A DNA stretch of 64,000 bases from Companilactobacillus crustorum JCM 15951 (GTDB taxonomy: Bacteria; Bacillota; Bacilli; Lactobacillales; Lactobacillaceae): positions 1 through 64,000 of the forward strand of contig NZ_AZDB01000007.1 in assembly GCF_001434585.1 (NCBI RefSeq), in the 5' to 3' direction. Shown here piece after piece: positions 25,837-34,964 of the stretch (within the stretch, counting starts at the first letter, position 1; each line of letters begins with the position of its first letter). A program made the translations under genes and the position numbers. The notes under the pieces are model-generated. The model was given only the letters and a program-made list of their open reading frames with translations. It searched no databases and was not told where the DNA came from.

Positions 25837-28095
25837 TTATACAGAATCAGATAAGACCCATGAAATCGTTGAGCTGTATGTCCCTGCTTTAACGGCTCCA
25901 TCTTGCTTTAGCAAAATTCCAGTATCAGAAGCCCAGTTATTAGAAACATCGCTGTCTTTATTGCCACTCGCAATATTAATTACCGAATTAGTCAAACTCT
26001 GCTCTGCTCCGCCGCTATTGCCAACATATACCAATCCGCCTGACCAATCATTATCAAGTGCGGTTGCACTGGCTGACAGCTTCCAATTAGAATCACTATT
26101 TCTATTGTCATCTACATCAACAATCCAATCGCCAGAGCGTTCGATCAATTTATCATTCGGCAAAGCTTGAACCGTTTTAAAATAACTATTTTTTGATACT
26201 GTTAAGGTCAGACTATTATCAGTCACATTAATAGTAAACGTTATTTCATTTGAAGCATTATGAGTCTCTTTATTCACAACATATAGCGTTACAGTGTTCT
26301 GACCAACTTTTAATTGATCTGCTGGAACCGTAAAAGTAAATGGATTATCAGAAGCGTCACCGATCAACTCTTGAGAGCTGCCATTAACTTTCGCATGAAC
26401 CTCCAATTTAGAAACATCAACTGTTGAACTATCACTATACGAAACCAATCCTTTTACATCAACATTTTGATTTGTCAAAGCAGAGATTGTACTATCGCCT
26501 GATACAGCTAAATTCAATTTAGCTGTATTTTTTATAACAAAAGCTGGAGTATCAGTATCTTGCTGCAAATTGCTTCCGTCAAAACTTGCATCAGCTCTAT
26601 CAACGTTAACATCAGAACTTGTATCGCCACTATTAGCGGTTCCTTCAAAAGTTATTTCTGCATGAGGGATGCCACTCTCAGACAGTGACTCAGCTAACTC
26701 ATATTTTATAGCACTATCACTCAAACCACTTAAATCAATTTTTTCACTTGTTTTATTGCCACTAGCATCAGTATAAGTAATCTTCGCATCACTATAGTCG
26801 ATTTTTTGAGGCAATTTTATATTAGCCTCTATATCATTCCAAGATTGCGTTCCGCTTAGATAATTGAGATTGTAAATAACATTTAACTTATCGCCGTTAT
26901 AAACGACATTGCGGTTTGGATCTTCAGTCGTTGCTGTATCAATATAGCGATTCGATGACTCGTCATAAATTTTAGCAGTAGTACTAGCTTCAACAATTGA
27001 AGGAATCGATTCAAAAACAATCAGATTATTTTCAGTACTTCTACCAGTTGACCCAGTAAAGCCCCAATATAATTTATCGCCGCCACTTAGATTAAATTTA
27101 GTTAAATCAATTGAATAATCTTTACTGGCCCCAGGAGTCTTCAAATCGCCATTAATAGTTTTATCATCGTATTGTAAATTCATATCAGCAATAGTCGATC
27201 CACTTGTCGGTGGCGTCCAAGTTAACGTGATATGGTGCCATCTATCATCAGTTAAAAAGTTGGTACTATAATCGGAACTAGATATTTTAGTAATCGGATT
27301 CTCATGTATCATTTGCATTGGAGCTGAAGGCGACGATTTAACGTAGGTAGCTGCTGAAGCTGGATAGTTAGCTCCAATATGATTAATAGCATTATAAACA
27401 CCACTATCATATCCATCAAAATAGTTACCTGCTCCAGAAGTATCATCATAATTAGCATATGTATCGAACTCTAGGGCCCAGCTATTATCAATCGCTCTTT
27501 GAGAAACTGTAGAGGAAGAATCATTCAAACTTTCTTCTGTACCCCAAACTCCCAAAGTCTCACCGACAAACCCACTAGTAGGAACCGTGGTAAAGGCTTG
27601 ATCACCCTTAGTTGAATTTTGCAGTACTAAAGCCATACCGTCACCAGTATCAGCCCCACCACTTTTGTGTGCTCCACCAAAAAACATCCACATTGACATT
27701 GTTTGCTTTTTATTAACATCTATATAATTATGATTGCTGCTAGAATCTTGATCTCTTTTAGCCCAAATAGCACCAACTTTGTTGGTATCACCATACTGAG
27801 TCAAAGCAATAACATCAGAATTACCCTTATTAGTGGCTGAACCGACTTTATCTCCCGGTTTAACTATTACTGCATCATTACTAGATATCGTTGGTACTGA
27901 AAACCAATTCGTAATTCCCTTTAGTCCTTTAGGAACTGTTCTATCGACACCACTAACGTTAGAGTTATTCGACAAAATTGTTCCTAAATCTGTCTGTGCT
28001 GCAGCAGAAACATTTTTTATAGTTCCATTAAATATCAAAATAGTACCAAAAATTATTAAATTTATATATAGTATCTTTTTATTAATTCTCATCAT
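25837..28095 (-). CDS. Secreted L-type-lectin and WxL-domain surface protein
   Basis: A 752-residue exported protein. The ATG at 28095 follows a GAGGGGTGG ribosome site. Signal peptide residues 1 to about 32 end near NVSAAAQTD. Residues 50-370 form an L-type lectin-like domain (GDGMALVLQN, WALEFDTYANYD, HHITLTWTP). Residues 380-630 hold bacterial Ig-like or repeat domains. The C-terminal 110 residues carry both WxL motifs, NWKLSASATAL and the terminal YSSTISWVLSDSV. WxL domains bind peptidoglycan non-covalently. No csc-type cluster (DUF916 or LPXTG partners) lies nearby, so it is an orphan WxL protein, probably a glycan-binding adhesin. Confidence 0.85.
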   Translation of the reverse strand: MMRINKKILYINLIIFGTILIFNGTIKNVSAAAQTDLGTILSNNSNVSGVDRTVPKGLKGITNWFSVPTISSNDAVIVKPGDKVGSATNKGNSDVIALTQYGDTNKVGAIWAKRDQDSSSNHNYIDVNKKQTMSMWMFFGGAHKSGGADTGDGMALVLQNSTKGDQAFTTVPTSGFVGETLGVWGTEESLNDSSSTVSQRAIDNSWALEFDTYANYDDTSGAGNYFDGYDSGVYNAINHIGANYPASAATYVKSSPSAPMQMIHENPITKISSSDYSTNFLTDDRWHHITLTWTPPTSGSTIADMNLQYDDKTINGDLKTPGASKDYSIDLTKFNLSGGDKLYWGFTGSTGRSTENNLIVFESIPSIVEASTTAKIYDESSNRYIDTATTEDPNRNVVYNGDKLNVIYNLNYLSGTQSWNDIEANIKLPQKIDYSDAKITYTDASGNKTSEKIDLSGLSDSAIKYELAESLSESGIPHAEITFEGTANSGDTSSDVNVDRADASFDGSNLQQDTDTPAFVIKNTAKLNLAVSGDSTISALTNQNVDVKGLVSYSDSSTVDVSKLEVHAKVNGSSQELIGDASDNPFTFTVPADQLKVGQNTVTLYVVNKETHNASNEITFTINVTDNSLTLTVSKNSYFKTVQALPNDKLIERSGDWIVDVDDNRNSDSNWKLSASATALDNDWSGGLVYVGNSGGAEQSLTNSVINIASGNKDSDVSNNWASDTGILLKQDGAVKAGTYSSTISWVLSDSV

Positions 28096-28134
28096 AAATA
28101 CCCACCCCTCTCTTAATAAAGTAGGATTGATGAT

Positions 28135-28187
28135 ATTATATGCCATGCAGGGTACAAAGTGTATTTCTTTGTTTACAACTATGGCAT
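28135..28187 (-). promoter_or_regulatory. Probable promoter and nested inverted repeats upstream of the WxL gene
   Basis: On the minus strand a consensus TATAAT lies at 28135-28140. Two nested inverted repeats sit immediately upstream: ATGCCAT (28140-28146) with ATGGCAT (28181-28187), and CAAAG (28155-28159) with CTTTG (28167-28171). They could bind a regulator. Confidence 0.4.
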
Positions 28188-28289
28188 GCTTTTATATCTT
28201 AAATACTCTAAAAAGTTATCCCATTATATCAGAATTTAAAGCCTTAATTCAATTCATTTTATATATTCGAATAAATTTTTAGATAAAAA

Positions 28290-28318
28290 AAGAAGGCTTT
28301 TATTTTTAAGCCTTCCCT
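28290..28318 (-). terminator. Terminator of amt
   Basis: The stem GAAGGCTT (28292-28299) / AAGCCTTC (28308-28315) is followed, reading leftward, by seven T. Confidence 0.8.
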
Positions 28319-29500
28319 TTAAGCTAGTTCTAAGGACAACTGCTTAATTCCAACTTGGTTTTTAAATAATTTTTTTAAACCCATTATAATAATAATACTT
28401 ATAATAGAAACAAATATAATTGTAAAAATTACACCAATTACTTGTACTCCCAATAATTTAAAACCTCCGCCGTAAAAGAGTCCATTTGTAACGACGTTAT
28501 GGTTGACGGTCTTGGTAGCAAATAAACCAACGCAAATCGAACCAACTATCCCACTGACACCGTGACATCCAAAGATATCCAAATAATCATTCAAATGCAA
28601 TTTATATTTCAGATAATTCATAAAATAAAAACTACTGATGGCCGAGATTATTCCAATAAGAAATGAACCAAAAATCGTTACATAACCAGTACCTGGAGTA
28701 ACCCCAACTAATCCACAAATACTTCCCGTGCAAATACCACTAATCGTCACTTTTCCTTTAAAAATCTTTTCTAGAGCAATCCAGGCCATCAAAGCAGAAC
28801 AAGCAGCAATCGTTGTTGTTAAAAATGCATTCAATGTTTGAGCGCTGATGTTTAATGCACTACCAGCATTAAATCCATACCAGCCAACCCACAAAAGTAT
28901 TGTTCCCATCAAGATCCATAAAGGATTACCATTGACCTGTTCATTATTGTATTTATAAGGATCTCTTAACGTTATTGCTAAAATCATTGCCGTAATACCA
29001 GCATTGATGTGGATTACCGTTCCTCCAGCAAAATCTAAAACTCCTAGTTGAGCTAAAAAACCATTTGTTGACCAAACAATATGAGCCATTGGGTAATAAA
29101 TAAATATTGACCATAAGGTCACAAATAAAATAATGAATCTTATTCTAACCCGACTAGCAACCGCACCTAAAAAAAGAGCAGGCGTTAAAATTGCAAACAT
29201 CATTTGAAAGATCAGATAAACCGACGTTGGCAAACCCGTTGAACCATAAGTAGACGATAAGTCTATTCCTGACAGAAATAGGTGCTTAAAATTACCAATG
29301 ATCCCAAAATTATTACCCTCAAATGAAATAGGAAAACCTATTGCAATCCATAACAAACCTGCTAAACCAAACATTAAAAAACTATCGAATAAAATTCTAG
29401 TGACATCTCGTCGTGGTACAAAACCACTATAAAAAATAGCTATTCCTGGAACCATAATCCAGACCAATATTGTTGAAAGAATCATAAACACTACATTCAT
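28319..29500 (-). CDS. amt: Ammonium transporter, Amt family
   Basis: Membrane channel/transporter for ammonium, with 11 predicted helices. I use the ATG at 29500, which gives a usable GAAAG spacing; an ATG 6 bases upstream is the alternative. The Amt signatures are present: DFAGGTVIHINAG with the substrate Asp and first pore His, and FGCHGVSGIVG with the second pore His. No glnB/glnK gene follows it, unlike in many bacteria, so PII control is not evident here. It is monocistronic. Confidence 0.93.
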   Translation of the reverse strand: MNVVFMILSTILVWIMVPGIAIFYSGFVPRRDVTRILFDSFLMFGLAGLLWIAIGFPISFEGNNFGIIGNFKHLFLSGIDLSSTYGSTGLPTSVYLIFQMMFAILTPALFLGAVASRVRIRFIILFVTLWSIFIYYPMAHIVWSTNGFLAQLGVLDFAGGTVIHINAGITAMILAITLRDPYKYNNEQVNGNPLWILMGTILLWVGWYGFNAGSALNISAQTLNAFLTTTIAACSALMAWIALEKIFKGKVTISGICTGSICGLVGVTPGTGYVTIFGSFLIGIISAISSFYFMNYLKYKLHLNDYLDIFGCHGVSGIVGSICVGLFATKTVNHNVVTNGLFYGGGFKLLGVQVIGVIFTIIFVSIISIIIIMGLKKLFKNQVGIKQLSLELA

Positions 29501-29666
29501 ATTCATCACTTTCTTTTCATATAAGATTTTTTTATTATTTTTAGTATTGTATTACAAATTTCATTTCATGTATACCAATTTAATTTGTGATAATCATAAA
29601 TATTTTTAATTGTCGCCAAAAAAACTATAATGATCTTTATAAAATTATTAAATGAGGGAGATTACC

Positions 29667-31715
29667 ATGAAAAAGAGAACATCTTTATCTGCCTTAGGTA
29701 TGTTGATTACTCTAGGCATTGTTTATGGTGATATCGGTACTTCACCACTTTATGTAATGAATTCTATTCTTAACGATGCTGGTACTATGTCTAATGCTAA
29801 ACCCGAGTATATTCTTGGGAGTGTTTCTCTAATTTTCTGGACCCTAATGTTAATTACTACCGTTAAATATGTTCTCATTGCTATGAGAGCCGACAATAAC
29901 AATGAAGGTGGAATCTTTGCCCTTTATGCTCTGGTTAGATCGAAGAAATGGTTACTGATTCCTGCTCTAATCGGCGGTTCAGCCTTACTAGCAGATGGAA
30001 CGCTTACCCCTGCGGTAACAGTTACTTCAGCTATTGAAGGTATCAAGGGTCAGCACTTTGGCAGCTTGATCTTTTCAAACCAACAATCCATCGTTTTAAT
30101 TATTGTAACGGTGATTTTGTTAACAATTTTTATTATTCAAAAATTTGGTACTGACAAAATCGGAAAATCCTTTGGTCCTATTATGTTAATTTGGTTCAGT
30201 TTTATTGGTCTTGCCGGTCTTTTGAATATGGGTACCGATTTGAGCGTTCTGCGTGCTCTTTCACCAGTCTATGCAATCGAGGTTCTTTTCAGTCCCGTCA
30301 ATAAAGTTGGTATCTTTATTTTAGGGAGCGTCTTCTTAGCAACTACCGGTGCCGAAGCTCTCTATTCTGATATGGGACAAGTTGGAAAACATAATATCTA
30401 CGCAACCTGGCCTTTCGTTTATCTAATGCTAATGTTGAACTATCTAGGACAGGCGGCTTGGATAATATCAAATTATCAAAATGATGCTTATAAAAATATA
30501 AGCGGCATCAATCCTTTTTATGAAATGCTACCCAACAGTCTAAAAGTTTTTGCAATTATCATCGCTACTTTGGCTGCCATTATCGCCTCACAAGCTTTAA
30601 TAACTGGCTCATTTACTTTAGTTCAAGAAGCTATCGGTTTAAAAATATTACCCAGATTAAAAGTTAAATTTCCCGGCAAAGTTCAAAGTCAGCTTTACAT
30701 TGAAACAATTAACTGGTTACTGTGTATCGTAACGGTCGGCATTGTGTGGGGCTTCAGAACTTCAGAACATATGGAGGCAGCTTATGGTCTAGCTATAACG
30801 CTAACTATGTTAATGACTACCTTGCTCTTGCATCAATTCTTAATCATGAAACATCAGAAACTTGCTGCTAATATTTTCCTTATTGTCTTCTTTACCCTTG
30901 AAACTTTGTTCCTAATCTCAAGTCTAATCAAGTTTGTTCACGGTGGTTACGTTACCGTTATAATAACTATGGCAATTCTTGCCATAATGGTAGTTTGGGT
31001 CTTTGGTAACAGACGGCGCGACGCCTACTTAGCTGAGAGTGAAAATGTTTCACTTCTGGATTACATCCCTCAACTGCAAAAGCTCAGTCAAGATGAATCT
31101 ATTCCCACATACGCTACTAACCTAGTTTATATGGTCAAATTAGGTACTAATTATTCTATTAAACGCTCGATCCTTTACTCAATTTTGGATCAAGATCCTA
31201 AGCGAGCCAAAGTTTACTGGTTCGTCAGCGTTAATCAAACCAGTGCTCCATATGAATGTAACTACACTGTTGATATGATGAATACTAGAAATGTCGTTAA
31301 CGTTAAATTGAACCTAGGTTTCAAAAAATCTCAGCACGTCAATATCTATATTAGACAAATTATCAATGGCCTTTTAGATAAAAAAATCATCGATGATCAA
31401 ACACCAACCTATTCAATGGTGCCAAATCGCCGAGTCGGTTCGTTTAAATTCGTTATTCAGAATCAGCAGTTCCAAGATTTAGGCGCTCAAGAATACATGG
31501 GTACGATAGATCGCTTCCTTATCGGTGGCAGGCTGCTTTTACAAAATATAACCATTCCACCCGCACTATGGTTCGGACTTCAATTTAGTGACGTCGTGGA
31601 AGAAAAAGTTCCTTTATTCCTTGGAAACCATGAGGATCAATATTTAACCGAAAAAACCGTTATTAACAATGTCAAAGAAACAGATCAAAAAACATATTCA
31701 ACTTCCAAACATTAA
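29667..31715 (+). CDS. kup: Potassium uptake protein, Kup/HAK family
   Basis: Proton-coupled K+ importer of 682 residues, about 12 membrane helices, then a cytoplasmic tail from about residue 460. The ATG at 29667 follows GAGGGAG; an ATG 15 bases upstream lies inside that ribosome site. The N-terminal [13 protein letters not shown] motif and [11 protein letters not shown] are the family signatures. It is monocistronic with a strong terminator. Confidence 0.94.
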   Translation: MKKRTSLSALGMLITLGIVYGDIGTSPLYVMNSILNDAGTMSNAKPEYILGSVSLIFWTLMLITTVKYVLIAMRADNNNEGGIFALYALVRSKKWLLIPALIGGSALLADGTLTPAVTVTSAIEGIKGQHFGSLIFSNQQSIVLIIVTVILLTIFIIQKFGTDKIGKSFGPIMLIWFSFIGLAGLLNMGTDLSVLRALSPVYAIEVLFSPVNKVGIFILGSVFLATTGAEALYSDMGQVGKHNIYATWPFVYLMLMLNYLGQAAWIISNYQNDAYKNISGINPFYEMLPNSLKVFAIIIATLAAIIASQALITGSFTLVQEAIGLKILPRLKVKFPGKVQSQLYIETINWLLCIVTVGIVWGFRTSEHMEAAYGLAITLTMLMTTLLLHQFLIMKHQKLAANIFLIVFFTLETLFLISSLIKFVHGGYVTVIITMAILAIMVVWVFGNRRRDAYLAESENVSLLDYIPQLQKLSQDESIPTYATNLVYMVKLGTNYSIKRSILYSILDQDPKRAKVYWFVSVNQTSAPYECNYTVDMMNTRNVVNVKLNLGFKKSQHVNIYIRQIINGLLDKKIIDDQTPTYSMVPNRRVGSFKFVIQNQQFQDLGAQEYMGTIDRFLIGGRLLLQNITIPPALWFGLQFSDVVEEKVPLFLGNHEDQYLTEKTVINNVKETDQKTYSTSKH

Positions 31716-31720
31716 ATTGA

Positions 31721-31759
31721 AAAGGACGACAACTCGATTTTGAGTTGTCGTCCTTTTTA
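31721..31759. terminator. Terminator after kup
   Basis: The 13-bp perfect stem AAAGGACGACAACTC / GAGTTGTCGTCCTTT with a short loop and T-run. It may also serve the convergent hydrolase gene. Confidence 0.92.
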
Positions 31760-31796
31760 TATTAAGCGAAGTGATGTTATGTTTTGTTCCACATTT

Positions 31797-32354
31797 TTAT
31801 TTTATTATTTCTGCTCCCAAACAATTCTTAAAATGTTCCAGAGCCCACTGATGTCCAGCTTGATTAAACGAAGCAACTCCATTTTCATGAATAACAATCT
31901 TATATCCCAAATTATAGGCATCTACTGCCGTATGCAAAATACAAATATCAGTACAAACACCTACTAAATGTAATGTATCGATTTTTCTTTCCCGTAAACG
32001 TAGATCCAAATCAGTTCCAGCAAAAGCACTGTAGCGAGTTTTATCAAATAATTTAACTTGTTCATCGTTATTATGTTCAACAAACCAATAGCTAATATTG
32101 CCGTACAATTGGCGTCCCCAGGAATTCATAACGTTATGTGGTGGAAAAAGTTTTGTCTCTGGATGATAAGGATCATTTGGCTTATGAACATCGGTTGGGA
32201 ACCAAATCCAATCGCCCTCTTGATACATTTTGTCCACTAAATCAAAAATATACTTCTCAATTGCCTGTCCGGGTTTACCACAAGTTAACGCTCCTTTATC
32301 GGCAACAAAATCATTCGTATAGTCAATAACTAACAATGCTTGCTTTGAAGACAT
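31797..32354 (-). CDS. Nicotinamidase/isochorismatase-family cysteine hydrolase
   Basis: A 185-residue hydrolase, probably the nicotinamidase that converts nicotinamide to nicotinate for NAD salvage. The catalytic triad candidates are all visible: Asp11 in LLVIDYTNDF, Lys in LFDKTRYSAF (about 105), and Cys in LVGVCTDICILHTA (about 134). The metal-binding region around WFPTDVHKPNDPYHPE agrees with PncA-type enzymes (Asp-x-His). The start has a weak ribosome site in AAAGAAAGCGAG. No NAD-salvage genes are adjacent, so isochorismatase-like activity on another substrate is possible. Confidence 0.82.
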   Translation of the reverse strand: MSSKQALLVIDYTNDFVADKGALTCGKPGQAIEKYIFDLVDKMYQEGDWIWFPTDVHKPNDPYHPETKLFPPHNVMNSWGRQLYGNISYWFVEHNNDEQVKLFDKTRYSAFAGTDLDLRLRERKIDTLHLVGVCTDICILHTAVDAYNLGYKIVIHENGVASFNQAGHQWALEHFKNCLGAEIIK

Positions 32355-32451
32355 ATTTGTTCTCGCTTTCTTTTTTGTTTAATCATAGTTAAATTATTAA
32401 AAAAACACCAATTAATCACCTTACAATAGAGCCATATTATCTCTCAGCATA

Positions 32452-32460
32452 TGTTATAAT
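32452..32460 (+). promoter_or_regulatory. Extended -10 promoter of the single-pass membrane protein gene
   Basis: TGTTATAAT matches an extended -10 exactly, 33 bases before the start codon. Confidence 0.5.
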
Positions 32461-32493
32461 CTCCCTAATAATGAACCATATAGGGGCTTTAAT

Positions 32494-33027
32494 ATGCATA
32501 CTAAATATCGGGAACCTATCAACAAAAAATATCTAATAATTTCTATTATTGGAGTAATAGTTTTTGCTGCTTTACTATCTTTCTTTACTCTAAAAAATAC
32601 TAATACTAAAACAACCAATAATAATCTGCGAACCACACAATCAACTCCAGAATATAAATCTATTCGCAAGAATCTTAATCAAAAATTCAACCAGAACGGT
32701 CGAGTTGTAGATATTAAGGTCGATCATAATATCAATGACCAAACCAGTAAATATCCGCATACAGTTATTGTGATTCTCTTAACTGACAAACAAACTCAAA
32801 AATATCTCAAAACTTCTTACGAAAATATTCAAAATAATCAAGCTACCGAAGATCAAAAGAATTACGTTTATGCTATCCAAAAGATAGTCTCTCAGCAGGC
32901 CAAAAAGCTCGACAACAATTATGACGTTATTCAATTTGTCTACAAAGATGGTAAAAAATATGTTCCTGTTGCTAGCTCACAGAAAAACAAATCTTTAATC
33001 AAACCTGTAAAATCATCTAAAAAATAA
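32494..33027 (+). CDS. Single-pass membrane-anchored protein of unknown function
   Basis: A 177-residue protein with AGGGGC before the ATG. A basic N-terminus (KYREPINKK) is followed by one membrane helix (residues about 13-33) and a Thr/Asn-rich linker, then a soluble extracellular domain (50-160) of alternating strands and helices, with a Lys/Ser-rich end. No family is recognised. Similar small anchored proteins are common in lactobacilli and the function is open. It is monocistronic and ends at a terminator shared with the convergent hydrolase. Confidence 0.7.
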   Translation: MHTKYREPINKKYLIISIIGVIVFAALLSFFTLKNTNTKTTNNNLRTTQSTPEYKSIRKNLNQKFNQNGRVVDIKVDHNINDQTSKYPHTVIVILLTDKQTQKYLKTSYENIQNNQATEDQKNYVYAIQKIVSQQAKKLDNNYDVIQFVYKDGKKYVPVASSQKNKSLIKPVKSSKK

Positions 33028-33033
33028 TAATCT

Positions 33034-33073
33034 GCAAAAAAACGATCGAGAAATTATTCTCGGTCGTTTTTCT
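33034..33073. terminator. Bidirectional terminator
   Basis: The stem AAAAAACGATCGAGAA / TTCTCGGTCGTTTTT (one G-T pair) overlaps the 3' end of the convergent alpha/beta hydrolase gene. Confidence 0.85.
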
Positions 33074-33896
33074 TAACAGTTGTTTCATCAAATTTAATAA
33101 TCTTTTGGGCAATTTCTTCTGGTTTTTCAAGCATAGCCAAATGACCAGCGCCTTTAATATCCTCTATTTGAAGATCAGGTACTCGTCCAATAGTTGCCTT
33201 AGCATCTTTAATTCCCTTTTCAGTCAAGATCTGATCTCCATCGCCAAACATAGCCAATGTTGGAATCTCAAATGAACGTAGACGTTTGTTCAGTGGCTTT
33301 TCAGATAGATAATCGACTGCCATTTTTTGAAGTTTCTTAGCAACTTTGCGATCTACCCTATTTGCTGCTTCATCCACGATTTTAGGATTCTTTAAATCAT
33401 TACGATTAAAGTTCTTATCGAAATACATCCCTGCTTTAACTGGAGATTTAGACAATTTACCCAATAAAGGAAGATTAGCAACTGCAGACGAAGCGTCCAT
33501 ATCAGCATACTTGTCATTAGCTGGTGTATTCAATAGAATCAACTTGGAGATTGTAAATCCACGCATTTCAGCCATATTGACCGCGACTAACCCGCCGACT
33601 CCGTAGCCAGCAATGACTAAATTATCGGTGATTTTCAGACGAGCAATTGCTTCAAGCATATTCCAAGCCTCTGAATCAATTGTATAGTGGTCACTCTTTG
33701 ATTTAGAAGACTTACCTTGTCCTAATAAATCGAGCGACAATACACGATATTTTTCTTTTAAGTAGGGAACCATTTCATCGAAATACTCAACAGAACCATT
33801 GATACCTGGTATAAGAACAAGTATACGTTTATCGCTGTTCTCTTCGTTTAGTTTTGTATTTACACTGCCCTCAGATGTAGATAATATTTTTTCCAA
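33054..33896 (-). CDS. Alpha/beta-hydrolase-fold protein lacking the nucleophile serine
   Basis: A 280-residue alpha/beta-hydrolase-fold protein, starting at a TTG with AAAGAGG upstream. The oxyanion segment LIPGINGS, the acid-bearing loop MFGDGDQIL and the catalytic-His motif GAGHLAML are all present. The nucleophile elbow, normally G-x-S-x-G, reads IAGYGVGGLVA (about residues 95-105): glycine stands where serine should be, and the DNA there is unambiguous. The rest of the fold is intact with no frameshift. It may have lost hydrolysis and gained a binding role, or use different chemistry such as a lyase or dehalogenase-like reaction. Confidence 0.82.
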   Translation of the reverse strand: MEKILSTSEGSVNTKLNEENSDKRILVLIPGINGSVEYFDEMVPYLKEKYRVLSLDLLGQGKSSKSKSDHYTIDSEAWNMLEAIARLKITDNLVIAGYGVGGLVAVNMAEMRGFTISKLILLNTPANDKYADMDASSAVANLPLLGKLSKSPVKAGMYFDKNFNRNDLKNPKIVDEAANRVDRKVAKKLQKMAVDYLSEKPLNKRLRSFEIPTLAMFGDGDQILTEKGIKDAKATIGRVPDLQIEDIKGAGHLAMLEKPEEIAQKIIKFDETTVKKNDRE

Positions 33897-34009
33897 ATTT
33901 ATTCTGCCTCTTTAGTTTTTACTCTTATTAAAAAATATACCTAACTTATGAAGATTTTGCATTGTTTCTGGCAATTTTTAATTTATTTTTATTTAATGAC
34001 GGTATTTTA

Positions 34010-34038
34010 TTGACAATTTTTCGAAAATGCATTAGATT
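34010..34038 (+). promoter_or_regulatory. Promoter of nagB
   Basis: TTGACA (34010-34015), 17 bp, TAGATT (34033-34038), about 38 bases before the start codon. Confidence 0.7.
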
Positions 34039-34076
34039 GGACTAGACCAGAAAGATAGAGATGGGAGATTAATATA

Positions 34077-34784
34077 ATGAATATAATTAAAGTTAAAGAC
34101 ACACAAATGGGTGGCAAGGAAGCTTTCAAGATCGTTAAAGACGACATTGAAAACAACGGTGCTAAAGTTTTAGGTTTAGCTACTGGTAGTAGTCCCATTA
34201 CACTTTACAACGAAATGACAAGCAGCGACCTTGATTTTTCAAATATGACATCAGTTAACTTGGATGAATATGTTGGTCTAAAGCCTGACAATGAACAAAG
34301 CTATCACTATTTCATGAACGAACATCTTTTCAATAAGAAACCTTTCAAGAATTCATATGTTCCTGATGGTTCAAATCCTGACGCTGAAGCTGCTACTAAA
34401 GCTTACGACAAGATTATTGAAGAGAACCCTATTGATCTTCAAATCCTTGGTATCGGTAGAAATGGTCACATTGGTTTTAACGAACCAGGCTCACCACTTG
34501 ATGGTACAACAAGAAAAGTTGGTTTAACAGAATCAACTATCGAAGCTAATACTCGTTTCTTTGAAGATGAAAAAGACGTACCACGTTTTGCATACTCAAT
34601 GGGTATTGGTTCAATTCTAAAAGCTAAGAAGATCATTCTTCTAGCTTATGGTGAAAATAAAGCCGACGCTATTGCTGCTACTGTTGACGGTCCTGTTACT
34701 GAAGACTGCCCCGCAAGTGCCCTTCAAAATCATCCTGATGTAACACTTATCATTGATGACGCTGCCGCATCAAAGTTAAAATAA
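34077..34784 (+). CDS. nagB: Glucosamine-6-phosphate deaminase
   Basis: Converts glucosamine-6-phosphate to fructose-6-phosphate and ammonia, joining amino-sugar use to glycolysis. The 235-residue protein has a GGGAG ribosome site. The phosphate-binding loop [13 protein letters not shown], the catalytic LDEYVGL segment, and [14 protein letters not shown] with the ring-opening His are all present. It is a short Firmicutes-type NagB without the allosteric C-terminal extension of the E. coli enzyme. It is monocistronic, with nagA not adjacent. Confidence 0.95.
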   Translation: MNIIKVKDTQMGGKEAFKIVKDDIENNGAKVLGLATGSSPITLYNEMTSSDLDFSNMTSVNLDEYVGLKPDNEQSYHYFMNEHLFNKKPFKNSYVPDGSNPDAEAATKAYDKIIEENPIDLQILGIGRNGHIGFNEPGSPLDGTTRKVGLTESTIEANTRFFEDEKDVPRFAYSMGIGSILKAKKIILLAYGENKADAIAATVDGPVTEDCPASALQNHPDVTLIIDDAAASKLK

Positions 34785-34805
34785 ATTATAATTGATACTA
34801 GTCGA

Positions 34806-34833
34806 TAGCCTTCCTTCGGGAAGGTTATTTTTT
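34806..34833 (+). terminator. Terminator after nagB
   Basis: The stem AGCCTTCC / GGAAGGTT closes a TTCG tetraloop and is followed by seven T. Confidence 0.9.
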
Positions 34834-34851
34834 TACTGCAATTCTAAAACT

Positions 34852-34890
34852 AAATCCAGTGCGATAGCCAACGGCTGACACTGGATTTTT
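34852..34890. terminator. Second hairpin between nagB and the dxs-like gene
   Basis: The stem AAATCCAGTG / CACTGGATTTTTT with a structured loop (AGCCAACGGCT forms a small inner hairpin). T-rich on the plus side. Confidence 0.7.
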
Positions 34891-34964
34891 TACATGAAAG
34901 AAATTACCTTCCGGATTCACTTTTCTAATATTCACATTTTAATTAAAAATCGAAAAATAAATTA

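Noticed and set aside
29547-29557. TTGTATTACAA upstream of amt as a GlnR site
   Set aside because: Palindromic, but does not fit the TGTNA-N7-TNACA spacing.
31046-31053. TGTTTCAC within kup as a parS site
   Set aside because: Only half of the palindrome; the other half (TTCTGGAT) does not match.
32119-32128. ATAACGTTAT palindrome in the nicotinamidase-like gene as another CGTTATAACG copy
   Set aside because: A different palindrome with a different centre; not counted.
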